Positions 57,206 to 64,000 of a DNA stretch of 64,000 nt are shown here, piece by piece. Each line of letters starts with the position of its first letter. Positions within the stretch are counted from its first letter, which is position 1. The notes under the pieces were generated by a model. That model saw only the letters and a program-made list of their open reading frames with translations. It was not told the DNA's origin and did not search any database. The stretch spans positions 311,894-375,893 of the forward strand of contig MNCI01007655.1 in assembly GCA_015680685.1 (NCBI GenBank), written 5' to 3'. This stretch comes from Gnetum montanum. Lineage: Eukaryota; Streptophyta; Gnetopsida; Gnetales; Gnetaceae. The position numbers and the translations under genes are program-made.

Positions 57206-58864
57206 TGTAGCGACCGAAAACGTTGATGGCTGGAGGAACACTGAGAGGTCATCAGTCGTTGACAGTCTCAACCCCGTTTCCATGGGAGGGCCATGCTGGA
57301 TGGGACAGAAATGGGGTGCCTTGAATGGTTTGGTCGATCAGACAGGGACTTAGTTGGTGTTAATATAACCTTTTGCAACGTGTGATTTGAAAACGAGACT
57401 AATAGTGCGAAGCAATGCTTAAATGTAAAAGAGACAGAAAATAGTGTAAAATGCAATAATAAGCAGGAGACAAAATGAAATGTAGTTCAAAAAATGCACC
57501 GCTTCGAAGCTACGACCTCGCTTTGTCAAAGTGGATATAGTCGGTTGCACAACGTTGAGAAGTGCAGAGATCCTGAGAGTAACCAAGACGTGTAGAGCGA
57601 GACGATTGTGTGCTTGAATGCGGACTCAGGCATTAACGGTGCGAAGTGCTACCAAGGTGGTAGAAAAGAGTAGAAGAAGATGCCAACTGAGAATGCTAAC
57701 TCTTTACAATGTCAAACAGAAAGCTTACAATGCTCAAGGTTACAGTGCTCACTTTTTTCTTGTTAGCTGACCAGATTGCCAGAAAGCCAAAATGAATTGC
57801 GCAAAAAGGAAGCCAATTTCCCAAAAAAGGAAGCCCTTTGAATGTTGCTCATTGGGGTATTTATAGGACCAAGGATGCGCGAAAGACACAGTTTGGATGT
57901 CATGTGCCTTGGCCCCACGTTGACTTGTCTGCATTGCGTGGGCATGTATGACTGTTGGACATGCATGACCATTGTAATTATGAGCCTGCCATGCCATAAT
58001 TGAGAGCCTGCTACGTCATAATTGCACTGTCAGAGTAACGGTCAATTAGGTGAAGTGCATTGATGTCGTACAACCACCTACCATGCTTTGCTGTGCTTTG
58101 TAGCATAGCATGTTTGGAATAGCGTAGCATCTTGCTGCACGTTTCGTTGCATGTGTTGGAAGCCTTTGAAGCACGTTGACTGTTTATTGCATGTTTGCTA
58201 TGCTATGCTACGCTACATAGCGTAGCATAGTGTAGTGATTAACCTTAGTCGCAAAAACATCGCCAACTTGCAAACTTTGTCTTTTGCATTGCGAACCTTG
58301 CGAACTTGCTGATCCCGCCCTTTGGGATGTCTTCTGTCTCTTTCACAGAATTACTACACCTCACTGTGCCATGTAGCTTAGCATAGCATAGCAGTAAACA
58401 TGACTTTCTTTTGCCAAGTTTGCTGCTTTCTGAAGGAAGGAGACATTGCTGAAGGACTTAAAGTCGATCAAGGGGACTGACCGTCCAGCTTTTGCTACGC
58501 TGTGCTACGCTGTGTAGGAAAGCATAGCGTAGTACCTTGCTTCTACAAACATCTTTTGAAGTCCGCTATGCTACATAGCGTAGCGAAACTCCTTGACTTA
58601 GAAAACTTGCTGAAGTGTTTTGCGCATTTTGAGCAACGCCAACAACTCTGCGCAGCGCTCCGAAGTGCACACTTGGTTGAATGAACTACTCAGGTGGGTG
58701 GGCTAGAGAATTCATTTAGCTTAGTGACACATGGGGTAGAAAACTTGCTGGATTTGGGCAATCTGGACATCGGAGTATCCACTTCTTGAAGGACTGCCAT
58801 GACACTACATGAATTGCCAAGGCCTGGTGAAGCAAGCATGCCTTCAAATTTTTGGGGTGTTTCA
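57206..58864 (-). mobile_element. Solo LTR of a different family (1659 bp) in E3 gag
   Basis: Starts TGTAGCGACC (57206) and ends GGTGTTTCA (58864), flanked by a perfect target duplication GATCT (57201-57205, 58865-58869). Gag sequence joins across it by comparison with E1 and E2. A TATA box on the minus strand (CTATAAATA, about 57851-57859) suggests minus orientation, with a U3 of about 1 kb. No similarity to the TGATGAG family. More CG sites than the surrounding elements, so probably the youngest insertion of the nest. Confidence 0.9.
58203..58230. repeat. Hairpin in the solo LTR, 12-bp arms
   Basis: CTATGCTACGCT, loop ACAT, AGCGTAGCATAG. The 8-mer TAGCGTAG or its near complement recurs near 58129, 58218, 58500, 58526 and 58576. 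Confidence 0.88.
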
Positions 58865-59881
58865 GATCTACTTTCTTAGGTTGGACACTTAAGAGTACGC
58901 TTGATACTTGTCTTTGTAGAGTTTAAGCATCGTACTCCATTTGCAGATTGATTTTGGCTCCAAGGACTAGTACCAACTTTTAGCTTATTTAATGAGTGTC
59001 TTTGGGAACAACTTTAATTTTTTCCATTCATTCTTCACATTCTATAAGCCACAAGCATTGTGGATTTGAGTTGTATCCCCCTTCGAACTTGGGGGTATTT
59101 TTCATATCCAACTATTTGATTTTACTATCTTTCACATGCCTTGTTGGAATTCTCACTACCTTTGTGATGTTGAGCATATTTTGAGTTGCAAGTAAAAGCT
59201 CATCATTGTCATGGCCTCTATGATGACCATGATGCCTATGATGCCCTTCATTATCGATTCTTTCATGGTGGTAGGCCTTTCTTGATTGCCCACACCCCTG
59301 GTCTCGACTAGTTCGATAGGCCCTACGATCATCTCTATCTCTTTGGTCATCTCTATCATGGTCACATCATCTATAACTTTAGTTGGAGCTAGAGGAGGAA
59401 GAAGAGGATGACGAAGGTGAAGAGGAAGAAGGACTAGCACCATCATGGTGCCTGTTACCTCCTCTTCTATGGTCATGAGCACAATCATCATTATGATGCT
59501 TGTCCTCGTCCCTGCCATGAATCCCATCTTTGGATCCCCCATGATCATGGGACTCGTTCTTGACTGAACCCAAGTTATTTATAGTGGATTGTAAATTATG
59601 GTTCAAGCCCCTTCATCGAAACCAAGAGGAGGAGAGTCATTGAACTGAGAATCCTTAGAAAAGGGATACTCACTATCTTTTTAACCTAGCAAGGACAAGG
59701 GGCTACTGAATCATTTTTCCTTTGATGCTTCATAGAGCCTCTCATGTTGCTGCCTAATCAACCAATTCCTGTGATACTACACCAAACTCTTATGAGGTTG
59801 GACATCCAAGCACTCAATGCTGAGTACATTGTGTAGGACTGTGACTATTGGGACTAGCATTCCACTATGGCACAATGTAAA

Positions 59882-60714
59882 AGATGAGCAACGAGTGTAC
59901 CCTACGCCCAACCATACAAATCACTAACATTCACTAAGTGATCTGATCAAATTTCATAGACTTTAGTCCTCTAAGTACATTGGGTTGTAGGAGGTTAATC
60001 TAACCGTTGCAATCATTGTCTTCCTAGTTCCTCTTGTGAAGTATAAGTATATGGTTAAGTGTAACTAAGGCATATGATTTTTATCATTTTATGTTTTATG
60101 ATTTATGTCACATAAGAACAAGAATAAAGTAATAAAATATTTAACTAATCTAATAACTAGCTAATATTTAACTAATCTTAACATAAACATCTGTTCCCAC
60201 TTTTCATACACATCCTAAACACATTATGGCACCACTTGGTTACCAAGTGTTAAACGTATGCTCGAAGTGGTTGTACTTATGTTTATTATTTAGTCAATAT
60301 TAATTAATTACTTAGGAACATTAAAGAAAATTGCATGAATATTAAATGCATAAGGAAACAATTCATCTATTTCAAGTGTTGCAAGGTTTGATCACAAAAG
60401 CTTGTCTTTATTGCTGTTCACACTAAGGTGCTTAGGTACATCAGTGCTTGAATAAAGATCTATACACTTCTTTGACTCCTACTATGGTCACTTAGAAGAT
60501 ATTCTAACTTTCAAAGGCAAAAAGTACAAGAGCTTTACTAGATCTAAGGAAATATTGTTATAAATGTAACGGGCAGGCACACATTTATAGGTGAAAATAG
60601 GAGGCCACGTCAACAAGTACACATCACTGTGGCAAACCCCCCGTCGACGGGATCCCATCAATGAGGTAGCATTGATAGGATCCTATTGACAAGAACCAAC
60701 AACATGACTCATCA
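59882..60714 (-). repeat. 5' LTR of E3 (833 bp)
   Basis: Ends CTCATCA at 60714; the inner end is AGATGAG (first base of TGATGAG mutated). TATA-like CTATAAATG on the minus strand at 60582-60590. Pair of 41736-42558. The adjacent primer site (59863-59881) is too degenerate to name on its own but lines up with that of E2. Confidence 0.86.
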
Positions 60715-63396
60715 AAATTGAAGTTTACAAAATTTGTAGAGGTCTTCAAAAATTTGCTGAAGATGAATCTTCTTGTTGTCGCTAGTGGTGGTAGACTTTT
60801 AACCATGATTGTTATGTTGATGCTTCTTTTTTTATGTAGAACATTCTTGAAGGATGGACTGAAATTTCTTCTCATTGTCCCATGGATCTAGCAAACATGT
60901 GATGTTTGAACCTTAATCCTTATACATGTTATGTGTTCATGGGTATATCCTCCTTTGTCCTTCTCTTGGCCTTGTTTCCTTACATTGCAAAAGACCTTCT
61001 ACCTTTGGTTTTCCTTTTAATATCACTTGTAATCACCAAAGTATCAACATTGCTTTTGGTAAATTTTCCTTAATAATTAACCTTTTTTAGATCCCTTAGC
61101 TTAAAATGTTAACATTTAAGTACAAGATGATGACAAAGTACTAATCCCAAGGCTATGAGGTAACTAAAATCATCAAGCTATTTACATTGTTTCAATTAAG
61201 TATTATTAGTTACCATATTGTTAAAAAATAGGATAGAAAATTTTGAAAAATTTAAAATTTTTTTTGAGATTCCAAAAAGTACATTCTTAAGCCCCACGAT
61301 GCATGAGTGTAACTTTGAAAGTGCACAAGTTTTAAAATAATTAAAACCAAAGGTCTAGTGCAGAAGATGACCAAGAAATATTGAATTTGAAGGATATTTT
61401 AATGTAAAATTATGAAAAATTCATTGATATTTAGGAGAAGTAGTTCCAAAAGCATGCATAAATTCAGAGAAGTTGTTAATGATGTCTTGGAAGATGTGAG
61501 GTTTGGTTCAAAGCCATGATCTACAAAAGTCATGCAAGTGGGTCCTCCCCAAAATAGGCTCCTGCCATAATGCCCTTACATAACCACTTTTATAGATGTT
61601 GATGGGCACCTTAGAAGCTAAATATAGATCATGACTTTGTTCCAAACAACAAACAATTGCCGTGGTTAGGATGATGCAATAGACTATACAAAACCAAGAG
61701 GTGCATAATTGCATGCAACAGCAAGGTGAATAATGGGATGAGAAGGAATTCTAGAGATTGGGATGTAAGGTACTTTACCATGTCCATAATAGGTTTTTGT
61801 GTCAATTATGATTAAAATGATCATCATACTTATCTGTCCAAGTTTCAAACCAAGTCCATACCATTAATAGTGATCTCACATTGATGTGTTCCTTCCCACT
61901 TACCATCATGAGTCCACAAACCACAAAGAATAATCATCACTCCAAAAGGAGAAGAAAGGAGAAGAAGGAAGGAAGGGCCTTAATTAGAGGGGTGGCTTGA
62001 AACATGTCTTTCTAGCCCCATAACTAATGCCTGTAGCCCATTAATATGTCTAAGGGGTGTGCTTTGAATTTCCATTATTTTTTTTTCAAATGAATGGGAA
62101 CCACACCATATAAAGACATAGCTTCCTATTTATTGGTCGATGATAGGATTGATGACACATTCCATGAGAAGCAATAGACCAAAAAAAGGAAGTCAAGAAA
62201 GAAACCCAACAAATTTCCTTGACGTCACACCCTTTGCCATTTCCACTTGGTCTTTTTCCCTTTTCTTCAAGGTACACTAATCATTAATTTATTGTAGTTT
62301 CATGTGAAAATAACCATATTATTTTCATGATAAAGGCTTTTTAGTCAAAAAATTGGAGGGATGGATGAGCTGGTCTCACTACTTTACATAATTACTTACC
62401 CAATTATCTTGATAACATAGAACAATAACCCAACACATAGTATTAGCTTTTGCATCATGACTGACAATATTATTAACAAAAACATAGAAGACACTCATAA
62501 AACATAGAGAAAATAAGTCAAGAAAAGAGAAAATTATAAAGAAAATAAAAATAACAAAAAATGGAAAACATATTAAGAATTAGAATATTTGTTGAAGAAA
62601 TAGGAAAATGCTAAAATTTTTTTCAAGAAAATTGTAAAACAAAAAAGCAAAAAACACCTAATTAGTTCTTGATTTAGGATGGGGCAGATGGAGCAAGAGC
62701 TAATAAGTGGTTTGGATTTTTTGATTGATTTTGTATTCTCATTTTCAAGCCACTGGGTGTCTTTTGGTTTAGTAGCTATTGTGTAGACTTGGTGTTATTC
62801 AGACACTTGTTCCTTAGCTTTGTTGTGGGTTGGTATAGGGATTCTATTAATACCTTGAACTTCTGGCCCACAACTACACCCTTTATCATTATTAGTAATG
62901 CACTGAGTTTGTTGTGTCTCCACAATGATAAGTTCATCTTTTATGTCTTATGTTGGAGTGATGATAGTTAGTTTTTGCATATGATTAGGAGGCATTATTT
63001 TGGTGAGGAAGGGTATTACATCAGATTGGCTTTGTGTTGGTTTTGATCAGTTAGTAGGTCTACGAGTTTTGTGCCCATGTGAGGAAACTATCCTAAAGAA
63101 AGGACATTTTCGAGACTTTTGTTGAGATCTACTTAGATTATCATTTACTTGTATGTTCACAACACAAGTGGCATTCTTATATTGAGTTTGTGGGGCCAAT
63201 CCTTCATGTGTTGTTGTTGGTGACATATGTTGGAAGGAAGTATGAGAATATTGAGGATGTGATGGAGGATAAGAGGTTCGAGATGGTGATCCTACAAGAG
63301 ATGTTGTGGGTTGATGATATTTAGGAGAGTGATAGTACTGATTTGAGGTAGAGGAAGTAGAATCATTTGAAGAAACATGTTGTTGAACATAATATT
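60715..63396 (-). other. E4 internal region, right part
   Basis: No polypurine tract lies next to the LTR at 60714, which shows that E3 sits inside foreign internal sequence. 60900-60715 keeps the end of the extra frame known from E3 (LDPWDNEKKFQSIL). 61930-62650 is the family post-pol region, and 62690-63396 matches the post-gag and gag-tail part of E2. No pol. Confidence 0.72.
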
Positions 63397-64000
63397 TGAT
63401 GAATCACATTTTTTCACGTGCTTTGATGTTAAGCACTCAACGTTAGAGGCTTGACGTCAGGTATCTGACATCGGATCCAAGACACGATGTCAGGTATCCT
63501 ATGTCGTGAGATATACGCTAGCATATAAATATAGGACTCGTGCTCATGATTTCCAATTAGTTTTTGATAGTTTTTTAGTCAGAGTAGTAAAGCTTTTGCT
63601 GTTTGTTTTCTCTAGAGTTAGAATATTTTCTGAGTGCCCACAGTAGGAGTCTAAGTCTGTATGGATCTTTGTTCAACTACTGATGTACCTAAGCATAGTA
63701 GTGTGATGAGAATAAAAATGAACTCTTTTAACAATCATTGTAGCTTTAAGAATAGATTAATATTTTCTTTCATGCACTTTACTTTAATGCATTTAAATTG
63801 AACAATTAATTTCCAATTGTTAATGAACATAAGCATGACCACTTCAAGCATACATATAGTGTTTGGTAACCCAACAACCATTAATGTTTGGTAGCCTAGT
63901 AGCACTATATGTGTTTAGGATGTGTCCAGGAAAGTGGGATGGGTACTTGTGTTAGATTAGCTAGGTAGTAAGCAAATTAGATCTTAAATTACTCTACCTT
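63397..64000 (+). repeat. LTR of the same superfamily, plus orientation, cut by the window end
   Basis: Starts TGATGAATCAC at 63397 inside E4, preceded by ATATT (candidate target site). TATA box TATAAATA at 63524-63531. R-U5 is homologous to the E1 LTR (GTGCC-, GTATGGATCTTTGTTC- blocks). U3 contains two copies of a CGATGTCAGGTATC-like unit related to the E2 inverted repeat. Whether solo or part of an element cannot be seen. Confidence 0.82.

Larger units (their letters stand above)
56100..59640 (-). pseudogene. Broken gag of E3, interrupted by a solo LTR
   Basis: The amino-terminal Ser/His/Asp-rich part is at 59606-59156, then the gag domain to 58865, then the solo LTR 57206-58864. Gag resumes at 57205 with the segment corresponding to E1 1050-1260, then the coiled region 56960-56706 (MKKRESAKEYN) and the knuckle CDICQYEHPKGCYP near 56610-56580. 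A Pro/His/Tyr-rich tail follows to about 56100. Confidence 0.8.
41736..60714 (-). mobile_element. LTR retrotransposon E3 with extra downstream frame, carrying two later insertions
   Basis: Nearly complete minus-strand element: 5' LTR 59882-60714, leader, gag (59640-56100), protease and RT (55900-54099), RNase H (49474-48890), integrase (48880-47589), spacer, extra frame (45638-42768), polypurine tract (42559-42571), 3' LTR 41736-42558. Removing E2 (4619 bp) and the solo LTR (1659 bp), plus one target copy each, leaves about 12.7 kb. The bases outside are GCATT on the left and AAATT on the right, an imperfect match (3 of 5). A hand comparison of about 240 bp of the two LTRs gave about 34 differences, so the insertion is old. 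Confidence 0.88.
40723..63396 (-). mobile_element. LTR retrotransposon E4, outermost of the nest, pol-less type, incomplete
   Basis: Its 3' LTR is 40723-41551, followed by the polypurine tract and the 3' end of the internal part (41552-41735). It is then interrupted by E3 and resumes at 60715. The resumed part aligns with the post-pol region of E1 and E3 (61930-62650) and, beyond 62690, with the segment of E2 between gag and the post-pol region (50690-51360). It is cut at 63396 by another LTR. The rest, including gag and the 5' LTR, lies outside. No pol domain is seen. Confidence 0.75.

Noticed and set aside
57749-57997. Small genes inside the solo LTR
   Set aside because: Short overlapping frames in the LTR leader region with no recognisable domain.

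Overview
The window looks like nuclear DNA of a land plant with a large, repeat-rich genome. Three things support this: a 23-exon gene for a plant-specific class VIII myosin, a plant-type LINE, and nested, strongly decayed Ty3/gypsy LTR retrotransposons of Athila/Tat type (one keeps a primer site for tRNA-Asp). A gymnosperm is my best guess from the old nested elements and low gene density, but nothing here proves it. There are no bacterial features and no CRISPR.

Layout. 1-8844 (+): retrotransposon E1, with broken gag and pol and a 3' LTR; its 5' LTR lies left of the window. 10275-12618 (-): a 5'-truncated LINE with a long open reverse-transcriptase frame. 12619-26477: mostly gene-free DNA. 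It holds a solo LTR (16804-18271, target duplication CCAAG) with an expanded 33-bp U3 array, SINE-like tRNA-related repeats, a CpG-rich islet, a near-identical 0.65-kb tandem duplication split by a single N, a 47-bp tandem array and a 163-bp duplication. 27137-37756 (+): the only convincing host gene, a divergent myosin VIII whose 23 modelled exons join without a stop or frame break (1302 residues).

40723 to the end is a nest of retrotransposons. E4 (-, outermost, left LTR at 40723) is split by E3 (-, 41736-60714). E3 is in turn split by E2 (-, 49475-54093, target duplication TAGAT) and by an unrelated solo LTR (57206-58864, target duplication GATCT). A further LTR in + orientation begins at 63397 inside E4 and runs off the window.

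How the parts relate. E1 to E4 and eight LTR copies belong to one superfamily with termini TGATGAG...CTCATCA (some ends mutated). R-U5 is conserved, while U3 differs from copy to copy. E3 carries gag, protease, RT, RNase H, integrase and an extra decayed sense frame of about 950 codons after integrase. E2 and E4 share a layout in which gag runs straight into the post-pol region with no pol between, which suggests a non-autonomous line mobilised by pol-bearing relatives. Decay is mostly C-to-T and G-to-A. All coordinates, exon borders and alignments were read by eye.
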